Origin: Sulfitobacter sediminilitoris
GTDB lineage: Bacteria > Pseudomonadota > Alphaproteobacteria > Rhodobacterales > Rhodobacteraceae
DNA: 64,000 bases
Assembly: GCF_010667575.1 (NCBI RefSeq)
Contig: NZ_JAABNT010000006.1
Coordinates: 179,140 to 243,139, forward strand
Reading direction: 5' to 3'
Part shown: positions 35,570 through 45,160 of the stretch, in pieces
How positions within the stretch are numbered: the stretch's first letter is position 1
How the letters are laid out: each line of letters begins with the position of its first letter
Made by a program: the position numbers and the translations under genes
The notes under the pieces: generated by a model
Told to the model about the DNA's origin: nothing
Databases searched by the model: none
The model's input: the letters and a program-made list of their open reading frames with translations, nothing else

Positions 35570-36024
35570 ACCGGCAGCGCCGTGGTCTTGAAGACGGTGC
35601 GCAACGCAAAGCTGGATTGCATCCCCTGTACCCCCGGTAGGCGCGCCAGATACTGCCGGTGAATGCGCGCGAAATCTTCCGTATTCTCTGCCACGACCTT
35701 AAGCAGGTAGTCCGCCGTTCCAGCCATCAGGTGACACTCCAGCACGTCAGGTATCCGGGCGACCGATTTCTCGAAAGCGTCCAGAATGTCATCGGCTTGA
35801 CCACGCAATGTGATCTCTACAAACACCGTCGTTGGCACCGACAGCTTGCGCGCATCCAGAAGCGCAACATAGTCGCGGATGTAGCCTTCCTTCTCCATCC
35901 TTTGCACACGGCGGTGGCAGGCGGAGGGGGACAGATGCACGTCGTCAGACAGCTCTGAATTCGACATTCGTCCATTGCGCTGAAGTGCGCGAAGGATACG
36001 CCGATCAATCTCATCAAGGCTCAT
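35566..36024 (-). CDS. Lrp/AsnC family transcriptional regulator
   Basis: 152 residues. The N-terminal HTH (LDEIDRRILRALQRNGRMSN, SPSACHRRVQRMEKEGYI) is followed by the RAM domain (FVEITLRGQADDILDAFEKS, HLMAGTADYLLKVVAENTED), which binds amino acids. It is divergent from alanine dehydrogenase across 140 bp, the usual arrangement for an Lrp-type activator of ald. It also overlaps the downstream GMC oxidoreductase gene, tying that enzyme to the same signal. Confidence 0.93.
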   Translation of the reverse strand: MSLDEIDRRILRALQRNGRMSNSELSDDVHLSPSACHRRVQRMEKEGYIRDYVALLDARKLSVPTTVFVEITLRGQADDILDAFEKSVARIPDVLECHLMAGTADYLLKVVAENTEDFARIHRQYLARLPGVQGMQSSFALRTVFKTTALPV

Positions 36025-36164
36025 ATACGCAACTTTCTCGCGTTAAGTTTGTCTTTTCCGCAAGACTATCCCATTCGCAGCATCGAACACAGGGAAAATT
36101 CGCGCCTCTTTGCGGTTGGTTTTGCCTAAATAGCAGGCAGACTATGAACATCAGGGAGAGCACC

Positions 36165-37283
36165 ATGAAAATCGGTTGCCCAACAGAGATCAAACCACAG
36201 GAATTTCGCGTCGGCGTGACGCCAAGTGCAGCACTGGAAGCAGTGAACGCAGGTCACGAGGTCATTATCCAGAAAGGTGCGGGTATCGGCGCTGGCTTTG
36301 ATGATGCGCAATACACTGCCGCTGGTGCCAAGATCATCGACACTGCCGAAGAAATCTTTGCCAGCGCTGATATGATCGTCAAGGTAAAGGAACCCCAAGC
36401 GGTGGAGCGCAAGATGCTGCGCGAAGGTCAGGTGCTGTTTACCTACCTGCACCTTGCGCCGGACCCGGAGCAGACAAAGGACCTGATGGACTCTGGCTGC
36501 ACCGCAATCGCATATGAAACCGTGACTGACCGCATGGGTGGTTTGCCACTGCTGGCGCCCATGTCCGAAGTTGCGGGCAAGCTTGCACCGCAGGTCGGTG
36601 CCTGGACCTTGCAAAAGGCGAACGGAGGCCGCGGCGTATTGATGGGCGGTGTCCCCGGCGTAGGGCCCGCCAACGTCATGGTGATCGGCGGCGGTGTCGT
36701 TGGCACCCATGCGGCGCGGGTCGCCGCTGGCATGGGCGCGGATGTGACAGTGCTGGACCGCTCCCTCACCCGGATGCGGTATCTTGATGACGCCTTTAGC
36801 GGTCTGTTCAAGACACGGTACGCTTCGGCTCAGAACACAATCGAACTGGCGCGTGAAGCGGACCTGATCATCGGCGCAGTTCTCATTCCCGGCGCAGCGG
36901 CGCCCAAGCTTATATCCAAGGCGCAGTTGGCAGAGCTAAAGCCGGGTGCGGCGTTGGTAGACGTGGCGATTGACCAGGGTGGCTGTTTCGAGACGTCAAA
37001 GGCGACCACCCATCAGGATCCGATTTACGAAGTTGACGGCATCATGCACTATTGCGTGGCCAATATGCCCGGTGCCGTGGCACGAACCTCGACCATCGCA
37101 CTGGGTAATGCGACAATGCCATTCATGCTGGATCTGGCAAACAAGGGCTGGCGCGACGCCTGTGCGGAGGACGAACACCTTCTGAACGGTCTGAACGTGC
37201 ACGCTGGCAAACTGACGTATCACGCCGTGGGCAAGGCATTGGGGATCGATGTTCTGTCGCCTCGTCTTGCCCTCAAGCAGTAA
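36165..37283 (+). CDS. ald: Alanine dehydrogenase
   Basis: 372 residues. It starts KIGCPTEIKPQEFRVGVTPS. The catalytic Lys75 lies in VKVKEP and His96 in FTYLHLA; the NAD fold is VMVIGGGVVGTHAARVAAGM. It interconverts alanine and pyruvate plus ammonium with NAD(H). The start at 36165 has AGGGAGAG upstream; longer in-frame extensions run antisense through lrp and are rejected. It is probably controlled by the divergent Lrp-type regulator. Confidence 0.96.
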   Translation: MKIGCPTEIKPQEFRVGVTPSAALEAVNAGHEVIIQKGAGIGAGFDDAQYTAAGAKIIDTAEEIFASADMIVKVKEPQAVERKMLREGQVLFTYLHLAPDPEQTKDLMDSGCTAIAYETVTDRMGGLPLLAPMSEVAGKLAPQVGAWTLQKANGGRGVLMGGVPGVGPANVMVIGGGVVGTHAARVAAGMGADVTVLDRSLTRMRYLDDAFSGLFKTRYASAQNTIELAREADLIIGAVLIPGAAAPKLISKAQLAELKPGAALVDVAIDQGGCFETSKATTHQDPIYEVDGIMHYCVANMPGAVARTSTIALGNATMPFMLDLANKGWRDACAEDEHLLNGLNVHAGKLTYHAVGKALGIDVLSPRLALKQ

Positions 37284-37340
37284 CCTACGGGGTTTCAACG
37301 CCGGGTCTGTGGCACAATGGCTCGATAGTACGGCACAAAC

Positions 37341-37372
37341 GAAAAAGGCCCGCCAATCTGGCGGGCCTTACG
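37341..37372 (-). terminator. Bidirectional terminator between ald and mscL
   Basis: AAGGCCCGCC (37345-37354) pairs perfectly with GGCGGGCCTT (37360-37369). The reverse strand continues TTTTT after the stem, so it best serves mscL while also stopping ald. Confidence 0.88.
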
Positions 37373-37391
37373 TCTCAACGCTAAGAGGGCT

Positions 37392-37826
37392 TTAGCTCCC
37401 CTTTGCCAACGAGTCCCGGATTTCGAGCAAAACATCCAGTTCGGAAGGGCCTGTCTCAACCGCTGGAGCTACTTCTTCAGGCTTTTCGGCTGCCGCTTTG
37501 ACACGGTTCACCATCTTGACCAGCATGAAAACGACCCATGCAATGATCAGGAAGTTAACGACGGCCATCAGGAAAGAACCGTAAGCAAAAACCGACGCGC
37601 CAGCTTCGCGGGCCGCTTCCAGAGATGCACCCGCAGGCACCTCACCGCTCAGCACGGCGTAGTTATTCGTAAAGTCCAGACCACCTGTGAAAAGCCCGAT
37701 GATCGGGTTGATAAGGTCAGCAACCAAAGAGCTGACGATCGCGGTGAACGCCGCGCCGATGATGATACCAACAGCCATGTCCATGACATTGCCCTTGGCG
37801 ATGAAATCCTTGAATTCTTGAATCAT
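37392..37826 (-). CDS. mscL: Large-conductance mechanosensitive channel MscL
   Basis: 144 residues. The pore helix is characteristic: [20 protein letters not shown], then [21 protein letters not shown] periplasmic loop and a second helix ([20 protein letters not shown]) follow, with a C-terminal amphipathic bundle. It opens under membrane tension to release osmolytes after hypo-osmotic shock, as expected for a marine bacterium. It is a single-gene unit. Confidence 0.96.
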   Translation of the reverse strand: MIQEFKDFIAKGNVMDMAVGIIIGAAFTAIVSSLVADLINPIIGLFTGGLDFTNNYAVLSGEVPAGASLEAAREAGASVFAYGSFLMAVVNFLIIAWVVFMLVKMVNRVKAAAEKPEEVAPAVETGPSELDVLLEIRDSLAKGS

Positions 37827-37975
37827 TTTCTGTCCCTTTTCCAGTCACGCACGACCGTTGTTCACGCCCTACGGTTCGCCGCTGCACAATAATTAACATA
37901 TTCATGTACATCGGGAAGGCTGTTCTTATGGGGAAAATCGCCTATCTCTTCACCTTAGATTAACAGGAGCAAAAA

Positions 37976-38674
37976 ATGGCCGATCTTTCCGCATTCCCGA
38001 TTACCAAGAAATGGCCTCCGCAGAATTCAGATGTTTTGCAGCTGTATTCCTTTCCGACACCCAACGGGGTGAAAGCCTCCATTGCGCTTGAAGAAATGGA
38101 AATTCCATATGAGGCCCATAAAGTTACCTTGGCCGACGCGGATGTGAAAAGCCCGGAATTCCTGTCGCTGAATCCCAACAACAAGATCCCGGCGATCATC
38201 GATCCGAATGGTCCGGATGGCGCGCCTGTCGGTATCTTCGAATCCGGCGCGATCCTGCTGTATCTGGCTGAGAAGTCTGGCAAACTCTTGGGCAACAGCG
38301 CGTCAGACCGGGCGCAGATCACGCAGTGGCTGATGTTTCAGATGGGAGGATTGGGGCCAATGCTGGGCCAGCTTGGTTTCTTCTATAAATTCGCCGGATC
38401 CGAATGGGAAGACAAGCGCCCTCAGCAGCGCTACATCGACGAGGGCAAGCGCCTGCTGAACGTGCTGAACCTTGAACTGGCGGGCAAGGACTGGATCGCG
38501 GGAGACTATTCAATCGCGGACATCGCCATCGCACCGTGGCTGCGCGCGCTGGATTTCTACGGCGCCAAAGAGGCCGTGGGTTGGGAAGATCAAAGCAATC
38601 TTGTGGACTACCTTGACCGTTTCACGGCGCGTCCCGCCGTGCAGAAGGGTCTGGTCACCCCACCTCGCGATTGA
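37976..38674 (+). CDS. Glutathione S-transferase, YghU/nu-class-like
   Basis: 232 residues. The N-terminal thioredoxin fold has LYSFPTPNGVKASIALEEME, with the Thr-Pro-Asn-Gly motif of YghU/YfcG-type disulfide-bond oxidoreductases instead of a catalytic Ser/Tyr. The cis-Pro is in NNKIPAIID and the glutathione gamma-glutamyl site in FESGAILLYLAEKS. The C-terminal helical domain carries the N-capping GDYSIADIAIAPWL. The start follows AACAGGAGC. Confidence 0.93.
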   Translation: MADLSAFPITKKWPPQNSDVLQLYSFPTPNGVKASIALEEMEIPYEAHKVTLADADVKSPEFLSLNPNNKIPAIIDPNGPDGAPVGIFESGAILLYLAEKSGKLLGNSASDRAQITQWLMFQMGGLGPMLGQLGFFYKFAGSEWEDKRPQQRYIDEGKRLLNVLNLELAGKDWIAGDYSIADIAIAPWLRALDFYGAKEAVGWEDQSNLVDYLDRFTARPAVQKGLVTPPRD

Positions 38675-38703
38675 TCCAAGCTGCGCGGGTGCGGTGATAT
38701 GGG

Positions 38704-40308
38704 TTAGCCTTTCCGCATCTCATCCGCGATCTTCTCGGCGATCATGATCGTCGGCGCATTGGTGTTGCCCCCTACAAGACGGGGCATCACCGACGCATCA
38801 ACCACGCGCAAACCCTCAACGCCGTGCACCCGTGCAGAGGTGTCGACGACAGCCATGTCGTCCGTCCCCATCTTGCAGGTGCCTGTCGGATGATAGATCG
38901 TATCGGCCCTCTTGCGAATATCAGCCTCCAGTGCGCTGTCGCTGCCATCATGAGCGTAAAGCTGTTTGCCGCGCCATGGATCGAGTGGCGGGGCAGTCAG
39001 GATTTGCTCCATCTGCCGAGCGCCTTTCATCAGAAGCTCAAGGTCGCGTTTGTCAGATAGATATTGCGGATCAATACGAGGTGCATCACCGGGCTTGGCT
39101 GAATTCAGACCGACCGTGCCCCGCGTATGTGGACGCAGCACGCAGACATGGCAGGAATATCCATACTGAAAATGAATCTTGCGCATGTGATCATCCACGA
39201 TGCCCACCACAAAGTGCAACTGCAGGTCAGGCCGGTCCTGTGACGGGTCGGATTTAAGAAACGCCCCGCCTTCAGCAAAAGGCGTGGCAAACATGCCCGT
39301 GCCGTCCTTGCGCCACTGCATCCCCGCCTTGAAAAGCTTGGCCAGCCCCGAAGGGACCAGCCCGATTACATCCTTCCGCTTGGAATGATAGCTCATTACA
39401 TAGTCTAGATGGTCTTGCAGGTTCTGTCCGACACCCGCGCTCTCATGCTGTACGGCGATCCCGTGAGAGGCCAATTCATCGCGCGGACCAATTCCGCTGA
39501 GCATCAGCAACTGCGGAGAGCCGAAAGCCCCCGCGCTCAAAATGACCTCCCGGCCTGCCTCGACGGTCTTTATCTGTCCGATGTGGCGCACTTCAACACC
39601 GGTCGCACGACCGTTCTGCATCACCACACGGCGCGCCTGCGCTTTGGTCAGTATCGTGAGGTTGGGCCGATGGCGCACGTCGCGGTTCAGATAAGCCGCC
39701 GCCGCAGAACACCGTTCGCCCTTGGCAGGCCCATCGTGAAATTGCGTCACCTGATAGTAGCCCGCCCCTTCTAGTTCCGGTCCATTGAAATCAGGGTTAT
39801 GGCGCACCTGCTGTTCACCGGCGGCATCAATGAATGCCTTGGTGATGGCGCGTGGCTGGGATTGGTCCGCAACCTGCAAGGGGCCATCGTTCCCGTGCAG
39901 ATCATCGCCGCCGCGCACGTTTCCTTCGGCCTTCTTGAAGTAGGGCAGCACCGATGCCCAGTCCCAGCCTTCGCAACCCAGATCCGCCCATTCGTCATAG
40001 TCCTTCTGGTGACCGCGCACGTAAAGCATCGCATTGATGGCAGAAGACCCGCCCAGCGCCTTCCCGCGCGGCTGAAATCCGCGACGCCCATTAAGGCCTG
40101 GCTGCGGGACTGTCTGGAATGCCCAGTTGTTGATCTTGGGGCGGCCAGAGATCATTGCTGCCACCAGCGCAGGCGCACGGATCAGGAGGTCGCGTCCATT
40201 GCCCCCCGCCTCGATGAGGCAAACGGAAGTATTGGGATCCTCGCTCAGCCGCGAGGCCATCACGCAACCCGCCGAACCGCCACCCACGATCACATAGTCA
40301 AATGTCAT
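38704..40308 (-). CDS. GMC-family FAD oxidoreductase (choline dehydrogenase-like), copy 2
   Basis: 534 residues. The FAD motif ([20 protein letters not shown]) and GMC signatures ([40 protein letters not shown]) are clear. The C-terminal catalytic histidine region is [10 protein letters not shown], followed by [20 protein letters not shown]. It is the second GMC enzyme within 5 kb and clearly different in sequence from the first, so it is not a recent tandem duplicate. Substrate unknown. It is followed on the same strand by no close gene and preceded by ytoQ. Confidence 0.9.
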   Translation of the reverse strand: MTFDYVIVGGGSAGCVMASRLSEDPNTSVCLIEAGGNGRDLLIRAPALVAAMISGRPKINNWAFQTVPQPGLNGRRGFQPRGKALGGSSAINAMLYVRGHQKDYDEWADLGCEGWDWASVLPYFKKAEGNVRGGDDLHGNDGPLQVADQSQPRAITKAFIDAAGEQQVRHNPDFNGPELEGAGYYQVTQFHDGPAKGERCSAAAAYLNRDVRHRPNLTILTKAQARRVVMQNGRATGVEVRHIGQIKTVEAGREVILSAGAFGSPQLLMLSGIGPRDELASHGIAVQHESAGVGQNLQDHLDYVMSYHSKRKDVIGLVPSGLAKLFKAGMQWRKDGTGMFATPFAEGGAFLKSDPSQDRPDLQLHFVVGIVDDHMRKIHFQYGYSCHVCVLRPHTRGTVGLNSAKPGDAPRIDPQYLSDKRDLELLMKGARQMEQILTAPPLDPWRGKQLYAHDGSDSALEADIRKRADTIYHPTGTCKMGTDDMAVVDTSARVHGVEGLRVVDASVMPRLVGGNTNAPTIMIAEKIADEMRKG

Positions 40309-40376
40309 TTGATCCCTCCCGTTTACGGGGAAAGGTACGCGCGGGATGCTTGGTTTGAAAAGACCGGAAGTGGAAC

Positions 40377-40823
40377 CTAGCCCGGCAGCTTGCCCGTCAG
40401 GACGTAGCGCAAAATTTGTACGACCTGCGCAGGTTCCGACGCGACTGCGAGTGCCGCGGCATCGACTTCCTTAAGCGCATGCGCGTGATCCGGCCCATGC
40501 AGAATAATCAGCGACTTGCCAAGTGCAGCAGCATATCCTGCGTCAAACGCGGCGTTCCATTGTTTGTACTGATCACCGAAACGCACCACCACGACGTCTG
40601 CATCCTCGATCCCCTTGCGGGTGCGGATCGCGTTCATCTGCGCGCCCTTGCGGTCGTGCCAGAACTTGTTGTCCTCTGCCCCAAGGATCGCCACGCCGCA
40701 ATCATCGCTCGCCGCGTGATCTGTCACCGGGCTGTTAAAGGACACATCCAGCCCTTCGGAGCCTTCGATGATCTGCTCACGCCAATCGGTGTGAATTTCA
40801 CCGGACAAATAAACGTTCAACAT
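40377..40823 (-). CDS. YtoQ family protein
   Basis: 148 residues. It starts MLNVYLSGEIHTDWREQIIE and has AAILGAEDNKFWHD-like and DADVVVVRFGDQYKQWNAAF segments that match YtoQ. The fold resembles nucleoside 2-deoxyribosyltransferases. The function is not established. It lies 69 bp upstream of the second GMC oxidoreductase and 80 bp downstream of pheT, all on the same strand. Confidence 0.88.
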   Translation of the reverse strand: MLNVYLSGEIHTDWREQIIEGSEGLDVSFNSPVTDHAASDDCGVAILGAEDNKFWHDRKGAQMNAIRTRKGIEDADVVVVRFGDQYKQWNAAFDAGYAAALGKSLIILHGPDHAHALKEVDAAALAVASEPAQVVQILRYVLTGKLPG

Positions 40824-40902
40824 TTCTTCTCTCCCGTTCAGGGTGGTCCGTTCCCCACCGTTGGTAAAGTAGACGTAAGCCCACCCGACCTGTTTTCCAT
40901 CA

Positions 40903-43302
40903 TTATCCGCGCAGGGTGCCGCCTGTGGCCTTGGTCACCTTGTCGATCACCTTGGCGCCAACCGCCTCGATATCCGCATCCTTCAGCGTCTTCTCGGACG
41001 GCTGCAGGCGCACGGTGATGGCGAGGGATTTCTTACCCTCTCCCAAAGAGCCGCCGATGAATTCGTCAAAGACACGGACGTCCTCGATCAGCGTCTTGTC
41101 CGCCCCCATCGCGGCGTTGACCAGAGTGAGGGACTCAACATCAGCGTCGACGACGAAGGCAAAGTCGCGCTCCACCGCTTGCAGATCGTTGATCTTGAGT
41201 GCTGGGCGCGTCGCACCCGATTTGCGCGGCAAAGGCACTTCTGCAGGCCAAAGCGTAAACGCCATCGCAGGCCCTTTGACGTCCATCGCAGCAAGCACTT
41301 TCGGATGCACCTCACCATAGATGCCAAGCACCTTTTTGGGCCCAAGACAGATCATTCCGTGCCGCCCCGGATGCCACCAGTCGGCGGCACCGCGTAGGAT
41401 CTGCACCTTGGCCGGTGCGCCCATCGCGGCCAGAACGGCTTCTGCATCTGCCTTCACATCGTAGACATCGACCGGACGGGAGGCACCGTGCACATCCTTC
41501 GGCCCAGTACGCCCGACCAGCAGGCCAGTGATCAGCGTATGCTGCTCTTCCGGCTCGCCGCCGTGGAAGGCCGGGCCTGCCTCGAACAGCGCCATATCGG
41601 CAAAGCCGCGCGCCTGATTGCGGGCCGCAGCCTGCAAGAGGCCCGGCAGCAACGCGGGGCGCATGTGGCTCATGTCGCTGCTGATGGGATTTTCCAGCAT
41701 TGTCGCGTCGTCGCCACCGCCGAACAACGCGGCCGAGGCCTTGTCGATGAAGCTGTAGGTCACGCATTCATTGTAGCCCAGCGCCGCCGCAGCCCGCCGT
41801 GCCGCCGTCATCCGGCGCTGCATGGGGGACAGAATCGGGCGTGGCACACCATCTGACAAACGCGGCAGGGGCTTGCCTTCCAGCTTGGTCAGCGACGCGA
41901 TACGTGCGACTTCCTCAACCAGATCGGCTTCGCCCTGCACGTCGGGACGCCAGCTTGGGACGTGGGCCATGTCACCCTCCAGCGTGAAGCCAAGTGCCTC
42001 CAGCGTTGCGCGCTGTGTCTCTGCGGGGATCGTCATACCGACCAATGATTGCACCCGGTCCGTATCCAGCTTGTAGGCGCGGGACGTGTCAGGAATTGCA
42101 CCTGCCATGATAACTTCGGACGCCTCACCGCCCGCGTGATCAAGGATCATCCGTGTCGCGTGCTCAATGCCATGCGGCGTCCATGCGGGGTCGATCCCCC
42201 GCTCAAAGCGATAACGGGCATCAGAATTGATCTTGAGCGCGCGGCCCGTATATGCGGTGCGGACCGGATCAAAATAGGCCGCTTCGACAAAGACATTCGT
42301 GGTCTCTTCGGTGCAGGCTGTGGGCAGGCCACCCATCACGCCCGCGATGCTCTCAACGGACTCTGCATCCGAAATCAGGGTCATCCCTTCTTCGAAGGTA
42401 TATTCTTTCTCATCCAGACCGACGAGCGTTTCACCGCCCTTGGCGCGGTGCACGCGCAGGGTATTGCCCGCGATCTTGTCCGCGTCAAAGACGTGCAAGG
42501 GGCGGTTTCGGTCATAGGTGAAGAAATTGGTCACATCGACCAGAAATGAGATCGGGCGCAGGCCGATGGCCCGCAGCGCGTCTTGCAGCCACGCGGGCGA
42601 AGGTCCGTTTTTGACGCCACGGATCACACGCCCGTAAAACACAGGGCATTGATCCAACGTATCTTCATCGATGCTTACCGATACCGGACAGGGGAACGTG
42701 CCAGGCACCGGATCGGCATCGCGGTCCTTGAGCTTGCCCAGCCCCCGTGCGGCCAGATCGCGGGCGATGCCGCGTACGCCCAATGCGTCGGGTCGGTTTG
42801 GCGTGATCGCGATTTCGATGACCGGGTCAACCTTGGCCGGATCATGCGCTGCCAGCCAATCGACAAAGCTTTGCCCGACTTCGCCGGAAGGCAGTTCGAT
42901 GATGCCGTCGTGCTCTTCGGAAAGCTCCATCTCACGCTCAGAGGCCATCATGCCAAAGCTCTCGATGCCGCGAATCTTGCCAACACCGATCGTCGTGTCG
43001 ATGCCGGGGACGTAGACGCCGGGCTTGGCCACAACCACCGTAATCCCCTCGCGGGCATTGGGCGCGCCGCAGATGATCTGTTTGACGCCCTCGTCGGTCT
43101 CAACCTGACAAACCCGCAGGCGGTCCGCGTCGGGATGCTTTTCAGCCGATTTCACATAGCCGATGGTAAAATCGCGCAGCTTGGCCCCGCGATCCTCAAC
43201 ACCTTCGACCTCCAGACCAAGGTCGGTCAGTGTTTCACAGATTTCCTCGACAGAGGCGTCCGTCTCAAGATGGTCTTTCAGCCAGGACAGCGTGAATTTC
43301 AT
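40903..43302 (-). CDS. pheT: Phenylalanyl-tRNA synthetase beta subunit
   Basis: 799 residues, the full family length. Domains in order: N-terminal tRNA-binding EMAP-like fold (DFTIGYVKSAEKHPDADRLR), B3/B4 editing region (FLVDVTNFFTYDRNRPLHVF), B5 (VQSLVGMTIPAETQRATLEA), the catalytic-like core (AAALGYNECVTYSFIDKASA) and the FDX-ACB anticodon domain (FAFVVDADVESLTLVNAAMG). It forms the alpha2-beta2 enzyme with PheS. pheS lies 1.9 kb upstream rather than adjacent, with two genes between. Confidence 0.97.
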   Translation of the reverse strand: MKFTLSWLKDHLETDASVEEICETLTDLGLEVEGVEDRGAKLRDFTIGYVKSAEKHPDADRLRVCQVETDEGVKQIICGAPNAREGITVVVAKPGVYVPGIDTTIGVGKIRGIESFGMMASEREMELSEEHDGIIELPSGEVGQSFVDWLAAHDPAKVDPVIEIAITPNRPDALGVRGIARDLAARGLGKLKDRDADPVPGTFPCPVSVSIDEDTLDQCPVFYGRVIRGVKNGPSPAWLQDALRAIGLRPISFLVDVTNFFTYDRNRPLHVFDADKIAGNTLRVHRAKGGETLVGLDEKEYTFEEGMTLISDAESVESIAGVMGGLPTACTEETTNVFVEAAYFDPVRTAYTGRALKINSDARYRFERGIDPAWTPHGIEHATRMILDHAGGEASEVIMAGAIPDTSRAYKLDTDRVQSLVGMTIPAETQRATLEALGFTLEGDMAHVPSWRPDVQGEADLVEEVARIASLTKLEGKPLPRLSDGVPRPILSPMQRRMTAARRAAAALGYNECVTYSFIDKASAALFGGGDDATMLENPISSDMSHMRPALLPGLLQAAARNQARGFADMALFEAGPAFHGGEPEEQHTLITGLLVGRTGPKDVHGASRPVDVYDVKADAEAVLAAMGAPAKVQILRGAADWWHPGRHGMICLGPKKVLGIYGEVHPKVLAAMDVKGPAMAFTLWPAEVPLPRKSGATRPALKINDLQAVERDFAFVVDADVESLTLVNAAMGADKTLIEDVRVFDEFIGGSLGEGKKSLAITVRLQPSEKTLKDADIEAVGAKVIDKVTKATGGTLRG

Positions 43303-43369
43303 GGGTCATCCCTCGTGCATATGCTTGGACGCAGTCGGTAGCGCCAAATGCGCCAAGGTTCAATGCAGG

Positions 43370-44167
43370 TCAGGGATATTGCGGAGGTCGGCCCATCAAC
43401 TGATCCAACTGCCAGCCGATCCAGCCATGGGGAATGAAATGCCCGCCGTCATGAATATCCAACGTCACGGCGCCTTTGGCGCAGTCCCATTCGTGTCGAT
43501 CCAGCGTCAGCCAGTTCACTGCTTGCCACGCCCCCTCATTTTTTGGCTCATCACAGCCAAACATGTCGCGCCAGAGTTTTACAGGATAGGTTTGATCCTC
43601 TGATGGACCCATCGGGAAATCCATGACCGTATCGGCCAAACCATGCACATGCCGCACTTCCTGCGGCGCTTGCGAACAACTTTCGGTCTGCGCCAACGTA
43701 CCGGATATCGCAAGCAAGGCCGCCACCCCATCACCGTTTTCACAGGCATAGCGCCATGCCATCGCCGCCCCGTAGGAATAGCCTGAGACAAAAATTTGAT
43801 CGCGGTCGATGGGAAAGCGTTTGGCCGCGTCTTCGATCACCGCCGCGGCAAAGGGCACATCACGGCTGGTGCTGGTCCAAAAATCCCACGTGGCGCCCCG
43901 CCCGTTGGGTGCGATCAGCAACACACCGCGTCGCCGTGTGTGACCGGAGATGCGCTGGTGCTGGATGATCAGATCGCCCTGCCGCCCCCAACCGTGAAAA
44001 TGCATCAGCACGGGCAGCGGCGTCATCCCGTCCCAGTCGTCAGGAAGTTTGATATGATATGAACGGTCGCCGATGTTGCATCGGTCTGCGCCGTGGCACT
44101 GTTTTTCCTGCCCCACAGCAGTTAGTGCCATCACAGAGAGCAAGAGAAGCAAAACGCGCATCCACAT
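43370..44167 (-). CDS. Secreted PHB-depolymerase-like alpha/beta esterase (LpqC family)
   Basis: About 265 residues with a signal peptide (MRVLLLLLSVMALTAVGQEK). The alpha/beta-hydrolase core shows LPVLMHFHGWGRQG (oxyanion region), the nucleophile elbow VSGYSYGAAMAWRYA, and a terminal His in DIHDGGHFIPHGW. It matches the family annotated as polyhydroxybutyrate depolymerase or feruloyl esterase; the natural substrate is unclear. Cysteine-rich spots (CHGADRCNIGD) suggest disulfides. It sits between pheS and pheT. Confidence 0.82.
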   Translation of the reverse strand: MWMRVLLLLLSVMALTAVGQEKQCHGADRCNIGDRSYHIKLPDDWDGMTPLPVLMHFHGWGRQGDLIIQHQRISGHTRRRGVLLIAPNGRGATWDFWTSTSRDVPFAAAVIEDAAKRFPIDRDQIFVSGYSYGAAMAWRYACENGDGVAALLAISGTLAQTESCSQAPQEVRHVHGLADTVMDFPMGPSEDQTYPVKLWRDMFGCDEPKNEGAWQAVNWLTLDRHEWDCAKGAVTLDIHDGGHFIPHGWIGWQLDQLMGRPPQYP

Positions 44168-44294
44168 GCGCCCAAAAATGCAGCAGTGCCGAAGGCTTGT
44201 CACTTCACGATTTGGCCAACGACAGTCTGGACAAGGTCCCGTTCTTGCGCATGCTGACAGTTGGACCCGACCTTGAAGCGACCCCGATGCCGCT

Positions 44295-45065
44295 TCAGAG
44301 CGAGGATAGCCAGTTGCACAATTCCGTCATGCGGACATCTGGCTTCATATCCTCGGCCCGGATGCCCAAGCGTTTGGCAGCCTCTGGATCATCGGCCGAT
44401 ACCGCCAGATCACGCGCTGCGTCGTCGTCCATCCACCCCATACGCGCCATGCTCGGGCCAAGGTGTTTCGGATCAATTTCAGGGTGATACTGTACGCCCC
44501 AGAACCGAATACCATCCTGCTCATAGGCCATTGCCTGCACACCGGAATGCGCGTTCCCGGCCAGCAATACGGCGCCCTCAGGCAGACGCCGCACCTCGTC
44601 CCGGTGCACGCAGGGGGCGGCAAATCCATCCTGTCTGCCGTGCAAAAATGGGTGACCACGTCCGGCAGCGGTCAGGGTAATTCCTTTCGCCAACCCGTCT
44701 TCGCGGCCATTCGGTGACGCCTCCGATGTGCCGCCCAACACGCTGGCCGCCAGTTGCATCCCGTTACAAGAGCCGAGCGTCGGCAAACCTCGCGAAAACA
44801 CTTTCTTCATCGCTTGCGCAAGTGGCTCGGCACGGGGATCATCCGTGTTCCATTCCACGCTAGAGCCGGTAAAGACAACACCATCGAATGCCTCCAGCCC
44901 CGGCATGTGATCGCCGTCGTAAGGGGCGATGATCGTGATCTCTAGATCGTCCCGACAAGCTGCCAAAGCGCGCGCGTAATTTTCGCCGAAGGTCATGTTC
45001 TGACGTTCGATGAAGGGGGCGTTTTCAGTTGCGGGATTGGAGTCGACAATCAGAATCGAGAGCAT
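44295..45065 (-). CDS. Class I glutamine amidotransferase-like protein
   Basis: About 256 residues of the GMP-synthase-like amidotransferase superfamily. The nucleophile cysteine lies in PTLGSCNGMQLAASVLGG, and the catalytic His-Glu pair in WGVQYHPEIDPKHLG. The N-terminal VVFTGSSVEWNTDD segment is typical. It lacks a synthetase domain, so it may act on gamma-glutamyl or similar compounds. An in-frame ATG 6 bp further upstream is possible. It lies between pheS and the secreted esterase gene. Confidence 0.87.
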   Translation of the reverse strand: MLSILIVDSNPATENAPFIERQNMTFGENYARALAACRDDLEITIIAPYDGDHMPGLEAFDGVVFTGSSVEWNTDDPRAEPLAQAMKKVFSRGLPTLGSCNGMQLAASVLGGTSEASPNGREDGLAKGITLTAAGRGHPFLHGRQDGFAAPCVHRDEVRRLPEGAVLLAGNAHSGVQAMAYEQDGIRFWGVQYHPEIDPKHLGPSMARMGWMDDDAARDLAVSADDPEAAKRLGIRAEDMKPDVRMTELCNWLSSL

Positions 45066-45160
45066 GGGCAAAACCGGTATTGGTGGGCGATCCGCTTACC
45101 TTACGACAGGAACCGGACGTTGCAATCGGAAGGTGGCGTATCACCCACCTTCCAGTCGCT

